A stretch of DNA of 15,496 bases from Clostridiales bacterium (GCA_003518755.1 DOYA01000096.1:2236-17731); one strand, 5' to 3'; positions 6,627-15,269 are shown, numbered from the stretch's first letter. Made by a program: numbers and translations. The notes: generated by a model from the letters alone, not told the origin.

Positions 6627-9600
6627 CAAAGAAAATGATAGATTGGTTACTAAGCAAACTACAACATGTGTAAGTATTTTAGATAATGCATATAAAGGAA
6701 TTAAAGATATTGAAATATATGCTTCGTCACTTACAGGCCAAGGAATAGGATTTTTTAATAACTATATTTATTTACCATATGCTGAATTAGCACATGAATT
6801 GGAATATCAACCTACATATTATAATACAGCTGAAATATGTAGTGCATTAATATATATATATGATTTAGAGGGGAATTTTATAAAAACACTCTATATTCCT
6901 GGTAAGAATATAGAGTATGGTGAAATAGAATCAATATCATTTGATGAGAATGGAGTAATGTATATTGGTGTTTATGGAAAGTATTATAACGATACTAATA
7001 AAAAACAAAGTGCAATAAATTTTTATACTGTAAACCAATATACAAATGCTGATACTGGAAATTTAATAGATTTTAAACCTAATACAGATAGTATATCTGT
7101 AAAGAATCAACCAATAAAAACAACATATACAGTTGGAGAAGATTTGGATTTAAGCGGAGGAAATATTACTGTAGAATACAAAGAAAGAATAGTTACTTGG
7201 GATAATGATTTAAATAGAACGGTAACAGATCCAAAAGTAATTACAAAAACAATAGATATTGGAGCAAAAGGAGTCAGTGTAACAGGATATGATAAGAATA
7301 GAGTAGGAACACAAACAATAACAGTAAAATATGATGGAAAAGAAACTACATTTGATGTTACAGTAAATCCAAAAATAGAAGTAACATTTGAAAAAAATGA
7401 CGGAACAAGTGAAACGTGGAATCAAACTTTTGTATATGGTGATAGTGGAAACAAGTTTGGATATAAAAACGGAGAAATTTGGCCTGGATATACATATAAA
7501 GAAAATGAATTTTTAGGTTGGAGAAGAACAGGATATACATTGCTTGGGTGGAGTAATAATCCAAATGCAATAACTCCTGAATTTAACATATATAGTGATA
7601 TATCAGATGATTGGATTATGGAAAATGCACCATTAATAACATTATATGCGGTTTGGAAAGAAAAGACAGCAATATTATCATATAATGCAAATGAGCATGG
7701 TACAGCACCATCACAGGTAATAATGAAATATACAGAAGAAACAAATGCAGCATCAGCAATCACTGCAACAGGATATACATTTGAAGGGTGGAACACAAAT
7801 GCAGATGGAAGTGGAACACAATTTGAAGCAAATTCACAAGTTAAGGGATCAAATGTTGTACCAAAGGCAACAGTATTATATGCTCAATGGACTGCAAATG
7901 AAGTTAATTTTGAGAATCAAACAATAACTAAAATTTTTAGCAAAAATGAACGAATAATAACAGTGAAAGAGGCAACAAATGGTACAGGAGAATATACCTA
8001 CACAAAGAAATCTGGTGATTCAGATATAAAAGTCTCAGCTGAAGGAAAAATAACAATACCAGCAAATAAAAATGCAGGAACATATATAATTGTTTTAACA
8101 GCCACAGATAGTATATCAAATAGTACAAAAGATGCAACATATACAATCATTATAAAAAAAGCAACTCCTAAAGTGAAAGTAAATTTAATTGGAACAACAA
8201 AATGGGGAGAAACCATTACAGCAGAAGCAAGTAATACAGGAAATGGAACATTATATGAATATCAATGGTATTATTTAACATCAAGTGAAGAAGGAAGTGT
8301 CACTAATATAGATGGAGCAACAAGTAGTACATATACAGTAGATAAAGAAAATGTTGGTAAATATATTGGATGTAAAGTAACAGTTGCTGAAACAGATAAT
8401 TATAAAGCAAAAGAAGAATTAACAGAAGAAGTTAAAGAAATAGAAAAACAGGATTTAACTGTAACTAGAACGAATTATAGTGGAATATATGATGGAAAAG
8501 AACATGGAATAACAGTAAAAGTATCAAGTACTGATTGGGATGGAAAAGAAATTGTCAGTGGAATAAATACAAATTATGAACAATCTGTAACAGAAGAAGG
8601 TACAACAAATATAGAATATACATTAAAACCAACTTTTATAGATGCAACAAATTTAGAAACCGTGTATTACAAAATAGTGGGTGGTACTTATTTTAATGAT
8701 TATACAGGAACAGGGACAATTACAATAACAAAAGCAAATTCAACAATAACATTAAGTGAAATAAGTGCAGAAGTAGATTATAATCAGACAGGTTCATTTA
8801 TAGCAAAACCAAGTGTAGAAGGAACATTAACAGCAAAAAGTGAAAACACTGAACAAGTAAATATAACAGAAGGTACAAGTACTGTAGCAAAAGCAAATAC
8901 AGGTTATACAATAACATATACCGGAACAGGATATACAACAAATGCAACAACAATAACAATTTCACTTGAGCCAACAGATTCTAAAAATTACAATAATTCA
9001 ACAGCAACATTTAGTGTAACAAAAGTAAATAAAATAGATATGGAAAAACCTATAGTATCAATAGATACAGAAGGAAAGATAACATGGGCAACAATAACAG
9101 GAGCAACAAGTTATGAAATTAGTTTTGACAACAATAAATGGGAATCTGCGACGAGTGGAAGTAAAACAATAGATATAAGTACAGCAGGAAATAAGACAGC
9201 ATATGTAAGAGCACTAACAACAAATAAAAACTACAATACACCATCAGAAGTTGGAAGTAAGGAAATAGCAGTATATAATTTAACAATAAATAAAGGAACA
9301 GGAATAAGCAAAGTAACAGGAGAAGGAAACTATATAGAAGGAAAAGAGATACAAATAGAAGCTGTGGCAGAGACTGGTTATACATGGTTAAAATGGTCAA
9401 AAACAAAAGGAATAGAGCCAGCAGATATAACATCAAATAAAACAAATTTGAAAATAACAGAAGATACTATATTAATTGCTGAAGCAACAGCAAATGAACT
9501 AATATTTGAAGATACAACAGTAACCAAAACATTTAGTACAAAGGAACAAGTAATAAATGTGAAGCCAGCAACAAATGGAACAGGAGAATATACTTATACA

Positions 9601-11205
9601 AAGAAATCTGGAGATTCAGATATAAAAGTCTCAGCTGAAGGAAAAATAACAATACCAGCAAATAAAAATGCAGGAACATATATAACAGTTATAACATCTA
9701 CAGATAGTATTTCAAATAGCATAAAAGATGCTACATATACAATAAATATAAATAAAGCAACTCCAACAATAACATTAAGTGAAATAAGTGCAGAAGTAGA
9801 TTATAATCAGACAGGTTCATTTATAGCAAAACCAAGTGTAGAAGGAACATTAACAGCAAAAAGTGAAAACAATGAACAAGTAAATGTAACAGAAGGTGCA
9901 AGTACTATAGCAAAAGCAAATACTGATTATACAATAACATATACTGGAACAGGATATACAACAAATGCAACAGCAATAACAATTTCACTTGAGCCAACAG
10001 ATTCTAAAAATTACAATAATTCAACAGCAACATTTAGTGTAACAGAAGTAAATAGAATAGATATGGAAAAACCTATAGTATCAATAGATACAGAAGGAAA
10101 GGTAACATGGGAAACAATAACAGGAGCAACAAGTTATGAAATTAGTTTTGACAACAATAAATGGGAATCTGCGACGAGTGGAAGTAAAAAAATAGATATA
10201 AGTACAGCAGGAAATAAGACAGCATATGTAAGAGCACTAACAACAAATAAGAACTATAATACACCATCAGAAGTTGGAAGTAAGGAAATAGCAGTATATA
10301 ATTTAACAATAAATAAAGGAACAGGAATAAGCAAAGTAACAGGAGAAGGAAACTATATAGAAGGAAAAGAGATACAAATAGAAGCTGTGCCAGAGACTGG
10401 TTATACATGGTTAAAATGGTCAAAAACAAAAGGAATAGAGCCAGCAGATATAACATCAAATAAAACAAATTTGAAAATAACAGAAGATACTATATTAACT
10501 GCTGAAGCAACAGCAAATGAACTAATATTTACAGATAAAACAATAACAAAAATATTTAGCAAAAGCGAACAAATAGATAAAAATGCTATAAATGAAGCAA
10601 GCAATGGAACAGAACACTATTTATATAATATTATCAAAGGAAATAATGAAGGATATTTTAGCATAAATGGAAAAGATTTAAAAATAAAAGGAAATACAAA
10701 AGAAAATACATATAAATTAACTATTGAAGCTGAAGATATTAATTCTAAAAAAACAAAAACAGCAATATATACTATAATTATTACAAAAGCTATAGAAATA
10801 AATGAATATGTAATAGAAAACAATATTCTAAAAAACGCAAATCCAGAAACAACAGTAGCAAACTTCAAAAAAAATATTATGCCAGGCAATCTAGTAAATA
10901 TAAGAATTGTAAATAAAGAAAATATAGAGCTAAAAGAAACAGAAATAATAAAAACTGGAGATAAATTACAAGTAATAGTTAATGATGAGATTACTGAGTA
11001 TCCAATTGCAATAAAAGGAGATGTTAATGGAGATGGATATGCTGATATCAAAGATATCTTATCAATAAATAAACATAGATTAAATAAAACAAAATTAGAA
11101 AATATATATTTTATAGCTGGTGACATAGATGAAAATGGGAATGCAGATATTAGAGACATTTTACAGATTAACAAATATAGATTGAAAAAAATAAACACAC
11201 TTTAA
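6553..11205 (+). CDS. Giant repeat protein with Ig-like and InlB-type repeats and C-terminal dockerin (main body)
   Basis: Main part of a secreted, probably cell-surface or cohesin-bound protein; this frame has 1550 residues. In order: the rest of a beta-propeller-like region (to about 165); a Big_3-type Ig domain (about 180-275, with VGEDLDLSGG and GTQTITVKYDG); two InlB/Listeria-Bacteroides repeats (about 275-371 and 371-447, ending LYAVW and LYAQW); a cadherin-like module (449-537); Ig and MBG-like domains (537-728); then a near-identical pair of Ig/FN3-like/InlB-like modules (about 729-985 and 1071-1326) separated and followed by cadherin-like modules. The C-terminus (1489-1550) is a dockerin with two calcium loops, GDVNGDGYADIKDIL and GDIDENGNADIRDIL. 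No LPXTG anchor or catalytic domain is seen. The ATG at 6553 has no ribosome binding site and this frame lacks a signal peptide, so it reads as the downstream part of the gene starting at 6084. Binding partner unknown. Confidence 0.85.
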   Translation: MGRKKQQERNRMANGNYTVGGIAYDKENDRLVTKQTTTCVSILDNAYKGIKDIEIYASSLTGQGIGFFNNYIYLPYAELAHELEYQPTYYNTAEICSALIYIYDLEGNFIKTLYIPGKNIEYGEIESISFDENGVMYIGVYGKYYNDTNKKQSAINFYTVNQYTNADTGNLIDFKPNTDSISVKNQPIKTTYTVGEDLDLSGGNITVEYKERIVTWDNDLNRTVTDPKVITKTIDIGAKGVSVTGYDKNRVGTQTITVKYDGKETTFDVTVNPKIEVTFEKNDGTSETWNQTFVYGDSGNKFGYKNGEIWPGYTYKENEFLGWRRTGYTLLGWSNNPNAITPEFNIYSDISDDWIMENAPLITLYAVWKEKTAILSYNANEHGTAPSQVIMKYTEETNAASAITATGYTFEGWNTNADGSGTQFEANSQVKGSNVVPKATVLYAQWTANEVNFENQTITKIFSKNERIITVKEATNGTGEYTYTKKSGDSDIKVSAEGKITIPANKNAGTYIIVLTATDSISNSTKDATYTIIIKKATPKVKVNLIGTTKWGETITAEASNTGNGTLYEYQWYYLTSSEEGSVTNIDGATSSTYTVDKENVGKYIGCKVTVAETDNYKAKEELTEEVKEIEKQDLTVTRTNYSGIYDGKEHGITVKVSSTDWDGKEIVSGINTNYEQSVTEEGTTNIEYTLKPTFIDATNLETVYYKIVGGTYFNDYTGTGTITITKANSTITLSEISAEVDYNQTGSFIAKPSVEGTLTAKSENTEQVNITEGTSTVAKANTGYTITYTGTGYTTNATTITISLEPTDSKNYNNSTATFSVTKVNKIDMEKPIVSIDTEGKITWATITGATSYEISFDNNKWESATSGSKTIDISTAGNKTAYVRALTTNKNYNTPSEVGSKEIAVYNLTINKGTGISKVTGEGNYIEGKEIQIEAVAETGYTWLKWSKTKGIEPADITSNKTNLKITEDTILIAEATANELIFEDTTVTKTFSTKEQVINVKPATNGTGEYTYTKKSGDSDIKVSAEGKITIPANKNAGTYITVITSTDSISNSIKDATYTININKATPTITLSEISAEVDYNQTGSFIAKPSVEGTLTAKSENNEQVNVTEGASTIAKANTDYTITYTGTGYTTNATAITISLEPTDSKNYNNSTATFSVTEVNRIDMEKPIVSIDTEGKVTWETITGATSYEISFDNNKWESATSGSKKIDISTAGNKTAYVRALTTNKNYNTPSEVGSKEIAVYNLTINKGTGISKVTGEGNYIEGKEIQIEAVPETGYTWLKWSKTKGIEPADITSNKTNLKITEDTILTAEATANELIFTDKTITKIFSKSEQIDKNAINEASNGTEHYLYNIIKGNNEGYFSINGKDLKIKGNTKENTYKLTIEAEDINSKKTKTAIYTIIITKAIEINEYVIENNILKNANPETTVANFKKNIMPGNLVNIRIVNKENIELKETEIIKTGDKLQVIVNDEITEYPIAIKGDVNGDGYADIKDILSINKHRLNKTKLENIYFIAGDIDENGNADIRDILQINKYRLKKINTL
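8741..9507 (+). repeat. Internal duplication, copy 1 (767 bp)
   Basis: Matches 9764-10530 with about 17 substitutions and no gaps by hand count, roughly 98% identity. It encodes an Ig-like unit (TITLSEISAEVDYNQTG...), an FN3-like unit with the motif GATSYEISFDNNKW, and an InlB-like unit (GYTWLKWSKTKG). The offset between copies is 1023 bases, which keeps the reading frame. Confidence 0.95.
9764..10530 (+). repeat. Internal duplication, copy 2 (767 bp)
   Basis: Second copy of 8741-9507. Of the roughly 17 differences, 13 change an amino acid. The bases between the copies (9508-9763) encode a cadherin-like module whose closest relative is the module at about 7897-8163, with a long stretch identical at DNA level. 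The larger duplicated unit was therefore probably cadherin-like plus triple module. Confidence 0.95.
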
Positions 11206-11310
11206 TGAAATGGTATATTTTTTTGAAAAGACTTACCATACTTATATCAGAGTATAAAAAAGCAAAAATAAAATAAAATTGTCTTATATTACGGAAATAT
11301 TACAGAAATA

Positions 11311-11339
11311 TTGCAATTTCATTACAAATATGGTATAAT
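11311..11339 (+). promoter_or_regulatory. Promoter of the small membrane-protein gene
   Basis: TTGCAA (11311-11316) and TATAAT (11334-11339) are 17 bases apart, and TG at 11331-11332 makes an extended -10. Two direct GAAATATT repeats (11294-11301 and 11305-11312) lie 11 bases apart just upstream and touching the -35, a possible protein-binding site. Confidence 0.8.
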
Positions 11340-11373
11340 TAAAATGTACAAAAGCGAATATGAGGTGAATAAT

Positions 11374-11709
11374 ATGAAAGGAATTGCAATATTAATATAT
11401 TTTTTAATATTTATAATATTTGGATTAATTGGATATGCAGTAGTTCAAATAAAGCTTTTTGGGATGAATATAAAAGATTTTTGGAGTTTTGTGGAAGCTA
11501 ACCAAATGTTAGATAAATTATATGCATTTACAAAAGAATATGAAAAATTAACTATACAAGAGCAAATAATATATTTAAAACAAGCAGAAGAAATATTTAA
11601 TGCATTTGAAAAAGTACCAAATGCATTATGGGAAGAAGAATATGAAAAATACAATGCTGTATTAGAAAAATATAAGAATATAAAAATGTACAGATGGGCA
11701 AATAATTAA
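11374..11709 (+). CDS. Small single-pass membrane protein of unknown function
   Basis: I do not recognise this 111-residue protein. Residues 2-26 form one hydrophobic helix (GIAILIYFLIFIIFGLIGYA), probably a membrane anchor. The remaining 85 or so residues are charged, rich in Glu, Lys and Tyr, and look helical (for example QEQIIYLKQAEEIFNAFEKV), most likely facing the cytoplasm. The start is ATG 11374 behind GAGGTG (11362-11367). The in-frame TTG at 11311 is the -35 box of its promoter and cannot be the start. It has its own promoter and a strong terminator (11743-11788), so it is a single-gene transcript. No neighbour suggests a job for it. Confidence 0.75.
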   Translation: MKGIAILIYFLIFIIFGLIGYAVVQIKLFGMNIKDFWSFVEANQMLDKLYAFTKEYEKLTIQEQIIYLKQAEEIFNAFEKVPNALWEEEYEKYNAVLEKYKNIKMYRWANN

Positions 11710-11742
11710 AAACGCTTAGCATAATAATTCCATTATTATATA

Positions 11743-11788
11743 ATATAAAAACAGATACTGTAAAAAAACGGTGTCTGTTTTTTATATT
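11743..11788 (+). terminator. Strong intrinsic terminator after the small membrane-protein gene
   Basis: The arm 11743-11760 (AATATAAAAACAGATACTG) pairs with 11769-11788 (CGGTGTCTGTTTTTTATATT) with one bulge and a few G-U pairs, around the loop TAAAAAAA. The T-run lies in the 3' arm and A-run in the 5' arm, so it could work in both directions. A separate small A/T hairpin (11721-11728 with 11732-11739) sits just upstream. Confidence 0.85.
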
Positions 11789-11791
11789 CTA

Positions 11792-11909
11792 GGAAAAATC
11801 GACTGTAAGGAGAATTTTTCCGTAGAAGATAAATATGCGAAACTTAAATTTTCTTAGCGACATATGGAGCTTAGAAAATGTTAGTTCCGTTTTTTTTATG
11901 TATTTTTCC
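11792..11909 (+). ncRNA. Candidate structured RNA element ending in a terminator (unrecognised)
   Basis: GGAAAAAT (11792-11799) can pair with ATTTTTCC at 11814-11821 or with the identical ATTTTTCC at 11902-11909. ATATG (11833-11837) pairs with CATAT (11861-11865). ATTTTCTTAGC (11848-11858) can pair with GCTTAGAAAAT (11869-11879, one mismatch), which competes with the terminal stem GGAGCT/AGTTCC (11866-11871/11882-11887). That last stem is followed by eight T (11890-11897). It lies between the upstream gene's terminator and the murF promoter. No riboswitch or known small RNA class was recognised and no internal promoter was found. It may be a small RNA, an attenuator reached by read-through, or a small mobile repeat. 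Confidence 0.4.
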
Positions 11910-11910
11910 A

Positions 11911-11939
11911 TTGAAAATAATAATCATTTATGCTAAAAT
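11911..11939 (+). promoter_or_regulatory. Promoter of murF (extended -10)
   Basis: TTGAAA (11911-11916) and TAAAAT (11934-11939) are 17 bases apart, with TG at 11931-11932. The predicted start near 11946 leaves a leader of about 70 bases before the murF ATG. The leader contains an ATG (11956) opening a 21-codon frame that ends by overlapping the murF start. Confidence 0.75.
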
Positions 11940-12017
11940 GATACAAAAATTATATATGATGTTCTTGAAGCAAATAATATTGAATATTAATAAGAAAAAG
12001 AAAATAAGGAGAATACA

Positions 12018-13418
12018 ATGAATTTAAAAATTGAGGATATTTTAAAATGCACAGAAGGTAAACTTATTATTGGAAACAAAAATGCTGAATGTAGTAGTTA
12101 TTCAAGAGACACTAGAACAATTAAACATGGAGATACATATATTGGAATTAAGGGCGAAAATTTTGATGGTACTTTATTTTGGGAAGAAGCATTAAATAAT
12201 GGTGCAGATACAGTAATTATAAATGAAATAGAAATTGATGATACTAAAAAAGAAAAATATAAACAACAAGGTAAAAATATAGTTATTGTTGAAGACACTA
12301 TAATTGCACTTGGAAAAATGGCAACATATAAAAGAGATTTATATGGAGAGAAGCTTAAAGTTATTGGAGTTACAGGAAGTGTAGGAAAAACAAGCACTAA
12401 GGATATAATTGCAAATGTTATGTCTCAAAAATATAAAACCTTAAAAACTGCAGGGAATCAAAACAATTTTATAGGATTACCTTTGACTATTTTAAAAATA
12501 AAAGATGAAGAAGTTGCTGTAATTGAAATGGGAATGAACCATCCAGGTGAAATAAGTTATTTAAGTAAAATAGCTAAACCAGATATTGCGGTTATTACAA
12601 ATATAGGAACATCACATATTGGAAATTTAGGTTCTAGAGAAAATATTTTAAAAGCAAAATTAGAAATTCTTGATGGAATGAATAAAAAAAGAATTGTAAT
12701 TAATAATGATAATGATTTATTACATAAATGGGAAATAGAAAATAAAGAAGATATTGAAATTCATACATTTGGAATTAACAATGATAGTGAAGCAAAAGCA
12801 GAGAATATATCTCTTAAAGCTGATTCAAGTGAATTTATATGTAAATATAATGATGAAGAAATTAAAATAGAAGTACCAGTTAGTGGAGAACATTTTATAT
12901 TAAATGCACTTTGTGGATTATCTTTTGGAAAACTATTTGGACTATCAAACGAAGAAATAAAAAAAGGAATTAGTACATTTAGATTAACTGCTAAAAGAAT
13001 GGAAATAATCAAATTAAATAATAATATTACTATAATAAATGATGCTTATAATGCTAGTTATGAGTCAATGAAGGCATCAATTCTAAGTCTTAAGAATATG
13101 AATGGAAACAGAAAAATTGCAGTATTAGGAGATATGTTTGAATTGGGTTCGTTTTCAGAAAAACTTCATAGAGATGTCGGAATAGAAGTTGTTAAAAATA
13201 AAATAGATAAATTATTTGTTATAGGTAATAATGCAAAATTTATAGCAGAAGAAGCTTTTAATCAAGGATATGATAAAGAAAATGTTTCTTATTTTACAGA
13301 CAGAGAAACATTAATAAAAGAATTAAAAGAATTTTTACAAAATGGAGATGTTGTTTTAATTAAGGCATCAAATGGGATGAAATTATTTGAAGTTGCAGAT
13401 GCTATTGTAAAAGGTTAA
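12018..13418 (+). CDS. murF: UDP-N-acetylmuramoyl-tripeptide--D-alanyl-D-alanine ligase
   Basis: Cytosolic ATP-dependent Mur ligase that adds the D-Ala-D-Ala dipeptide to UDP-MurNAc-tripeptide, giving the UDP-MurNAc-pentapeptide. The 466 residues fit the family. The N-terminal domain contains SSYSRDTRTIKHGDTYIGIKG, typical of MurF/MurE substrate binding. The central ATPase has the P-loop GSVGKTS at 120-126 (Lys124), NQNNFIGLPLTIL, and EMGMNHPGEI. The C-terminal domain has NDAYNASYESM and AVLGDMFELG, the MurF signatures. A ribosome binding site (AAGGAGA, about 12006-12012) precedes the ATG. It is followed 38 bases later by ddl, which makes its dipeptide substrate, so the two are probably one operon under the promoter at 11911-11939. 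Confidence 0.97.
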   Translation: MNLKIEDILKCTEGKLIIGNKNAECSSYSRDTRTIKHGDTYIGIKGENFDGTLFWEEALNNGADTVIINEIEIDDTKKEKYKQQGKNIVIVEDTIIALGKMATYKRDLYGEKLKVIGVTGSVGKTSTKDIIANVMSQKYKTLKTAGNQNNFIGLPLTILKIKDEEVAVIEMGMNHPGEISYLSKIAKPDIAVITNIGTSHIGNLGSRENILKAKLEILDGMNKKRIVINNDNDLLHKWEIENKEDIEIHTFGINNDSEAKAENISLKADSSEFICKYNDEEIKIEVPVSGEHFILNALCGLSFGKLFGLSNEEIKKGISTFRLTAKRMEIIKLNNNITIINDAYNASYESMKASILSLKNMNGNRKIAVLGDMFELGSFSEKLHRDVGIEVVKNKIDKLFVIGNNAKFIAEEAFNQGYDKENVSYFTDRETLIKELKEFLQNGDVVLIKASNGMKLFEVADAIVKG

Positions 13419-13456
13419 AAAATAATTAGTTTATTTTGAAAAGAGAGGGAAATTTT

Positions 13457-14467
13457 ATGATTAAATTAGGTGTTATTTATGGTGGAAAATCTACAGAAAA
13501 CGAGGTTTCTATAAAATCTGCAAAATCAGTTATAGAAAATCTTGATAAAAACAAATATGATATTTATCCTACATACATAGATAAAAATGGAGAATGGTAT
13601 GAAGATAAAGAAAGTAACAAGATTAAAATAGAAAATATTATAGATTATTTAAAGCAATTTGATGTTGTATTCCCTGTTTTACATGGATTATATGGAGAAG
13701 ATGGAACAATACAGGGAATGTTTGAATTATTTGGAATTAAATATGTTGGATGTAAAGTATTAGCATCATCTGTTGGAATGGATAAAGTATATACAAAAAT
13801 AGTATTTGATAAAGCGAAAATTAATCAAACAAAGTATATATATATCAAAACAGATAAAAGCAGTAATTATATATATGTAGATGAAGATTTTAATGAAAAA
13901 AATGTAGAACTTGATGACTTAGCACTTATTGCAGAAAAAAAATTAAATTATCCAATGTTTGTAAAACCATCAAATTCTGGATCTTCTGTTGGAGTTAATA
14001 AAGCAGAAAATAGAGAACAATTAATTAAGAATATAGAGATAGCAGCTAAGTTTGATAGAAAAATCTTAATTGAAGAAGGTATAAAAGGAAAAGAAGTTGA
14101 ATGTGCTGTTTTAGAAACAAAAGATGGAAGAATAGAGGTAACAAATCCTGGAGAAATTATACCAGCAGGAGAATATTACTCATTTGATTCTAAATATAAT
14201 GACAAAGAATCTAAAACTCTAAATAATGCAAGAATCACAGAAGAGCAAAAAGAAGAAATTAAAAAATTAGCATTAAAAGCATTTAAGGCGATAGATGGAA
14301 GCGGACTTTCAAGAGTTGATTTCTTTGTAGAAAATGAAACTGGAAAAATATTTATTAATGAAATTAATACTATGCCTGGATTTACTCAAATCAGTATGTA
14401 TCCTAAGTTATTTAATGAATATGGGTATACATATTCAGAATTACTTGATAAGTTAATAAATAACTAA
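13457..14467 (+). CDS. ddl: D-alanine--D-alanine ligase
   Basis: ATP-grasp ligase that joins two D-alanines to make the dipeptide used by MurF. The 336-residue protein starts MIKLGVIYGGKSTENEVS. It has FPVLHGLYGEDGTIQGMFE, the ATP-grasp motif FVKPSNSGSSVGVNKA, and the metal-binding end RVDFFVENETG...EINTMPGFT (Glu302, Asn304). In the omega loop the Lys246-Tyr247 pair (DSKYND) is that of D-Ala-D-Ala enzymes; D-Ala-D-Lac enzymes of vancomycin-resistant organisms have Phe there. Normal precursors are therefore expected. The start is ATG 13457 behind AGAGGGA; the TTG at 13436 would place that site inside the coding region. No strong terminator is seen after it. Confidence 0.96.
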   Translation: MIKLGVIYGGKSTENEVSIKSAKSVIENLDKNKYDIYPTYIDKNGEWYEDKESNKIKIENIIDYLKQFDVVFPVLHGLYGEDGTIQGMFELFGIKYVGCKVLASSVGMDKVYTKIVFDKAKINQTKYIYIKTDKSSNYIYVDEDFNEKNVELDDLALIAEKKLNYPMFVKPSNSGSSVGVNKAENREQLIKNIEIAAKFDRKILIEEGIKGKEVECAVLETKDGRIEVTNPGEIIPAGEYYSFDSKYNDKESKTLNNARITEEQKEEIKKLALKAFKAIDGSGLSRVDFFVENETGKIFINEINTMPGFTQISMYPKLFNEYGYTYSELLDKLINN

Positions 14468-14484
14468 CAAATTTGATTTTTTTA

Positions 14485-14513
14485 TTGAAATCTTGTCGGA
14501 ATTGATATAAAAT
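14485..14513 (+). promoter_or_regulatory. Promoter of the AIM24-family gene
   Basis: TTGAAA (14485-14490) and TAAAAT (14508-14513) are separated by 17 bases, giving a start near 14520 and a short leader before AAAGGAGG (14532-14539). Confidence 0.65.
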
Positions 14514-14547
14514 AATGACAAATAGAGAGATAAAGGAGGACTTTTTT

Positions 14548-15231
14548 ATGGAATACAAAATCGTAGGTCAAACTGTACCAGTAGTCGAAGTAAAGCTTAA
14601 CAAAGGAGAATCTATGTATACCCAAAGTGGTGGTATGGCATATCAAACTGAAGGAATAAAAATGCATACAAATGCTCGTGGTGGAGTAATGAAAAGCTTA
14701 GGAAGAATGTTTGCTGGAGAATCAATATTTATGGCTAATTATACAGCAGAAACAGATGGAGCAATGGTAGCATTTGCAACAACTGTACCAGGAGCACTAG
14801 TACCAGTTGATTTAAGAAATGTACCAAATGGTTTAATTATGCAAAAAGGAGCGTTTTTATGTGCTGAACAAAATGTTGAAACAAAGGTAGCATTTACAAA
14901 GAGATTTTCTGCTGGATTATTTGGAGGAGAAGGTTTTATTCTACAAAAAGCTCAAGGAAATGGAATTGTATTTTTAGAAGTAGATGGAGATGTTATTGAA
15001 AAAGAATTAGGTCCAGGGGAGGTTTTAAAAGTAGATACTGGAAATGTTGTAGCATTTGATTCAAATGTATCTTATGAAATAGAAACGGTAAAAGGCCTTG
15101 GAAATATTTTTTTAGGTGGAGAAGGATTATTTTTAACAAAACTTACAGGACCTGGAAAAATCATCTTACAATCTCAAAATTTTAATGATTTTGCAGGTAG
15201 AGTAGCTACACGTATTCCATCAAAAAAATAA
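14548..15231 (+). CDS. AIM24 family protein (TIGR00266 type), function unknown
   Basis: The 227-residue protein belongs to the family named after the yeast mitochondrial protein Aim24 (PF01987). Bacterial members are predicted all-beta and their biochemical role is not established. Visible family features are the N-terminal GESMYTQSGGMAYQTEGI, the glycine-rich middle RMFAGESIFMANYTA, the segment FSAGLFGGEGFILQKAQG, and the C-terminal LGNIFLGGEGLFLTKLTGPG. There is no signal peptide or membrane helix, so it is probably cytosolic. The start ATG lies eight bases after a perfect AAAGGAGG; the upstream in-frame ATG at 14515 has no such site. It has its own promoter and does not look functionally linked to ddl. 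Confidence 0.9.
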   Translation: MEYKIVGQTVPVVEVKLNKGESMYTQSGGMAYQTEGIKMHTNARGGVMKSLGRMFAGESIFMANYTAETDGAMVAFATTVPGALVPVDLRNVPNGLIMQKGAFLCAEQNVETKVAFTKRFSAGLFGGEGFILQKAQGNGIVFLEVDGDVIEKELGPGEVLKVDTGNVVAFDSNVSYEIETVKGLGNIFLGGEGLFLTKLTGPGKIILQSQNFNDFAGRVATRIPSKK

Positions 15232-15269
15232 ACCATATATTTGTACATCGGGAAAGAATGGTATAAAAA

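Noticed and set aside
9119..9445. Antisense open frame (and its twin at 10142-10468)
   Set aside because: Leu/Tyr-rich shadows of the duplicated coding region, occurring twice only because the + strand is duplicated.
7900..10800. Repetitive DNA as a possible CRISPR array
   Set aside because: The repeats are long in-frame protein modules, not short identical repeats with unique spacers.
11210..11239. ATGGTA/TACCAT hairpin after the surface protein as a terminator
   Set aside because: Six A/T-rich pairs around an 18-base loop with no T-run after it; too weak to call.
13436..13456. TTG at 13436 as an earlier ddl start
   Set aside because: It would put the AGAGGGA ribosome binding site inside the gene; ATG 13457 gives the normal Ddl N-terminus.
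14515..14547. ATG at 14515 as the AIM24-family start
   Set aside because: It adds residues not typical of the family and would place the perfect AAAGGAGG site inside the coding region.
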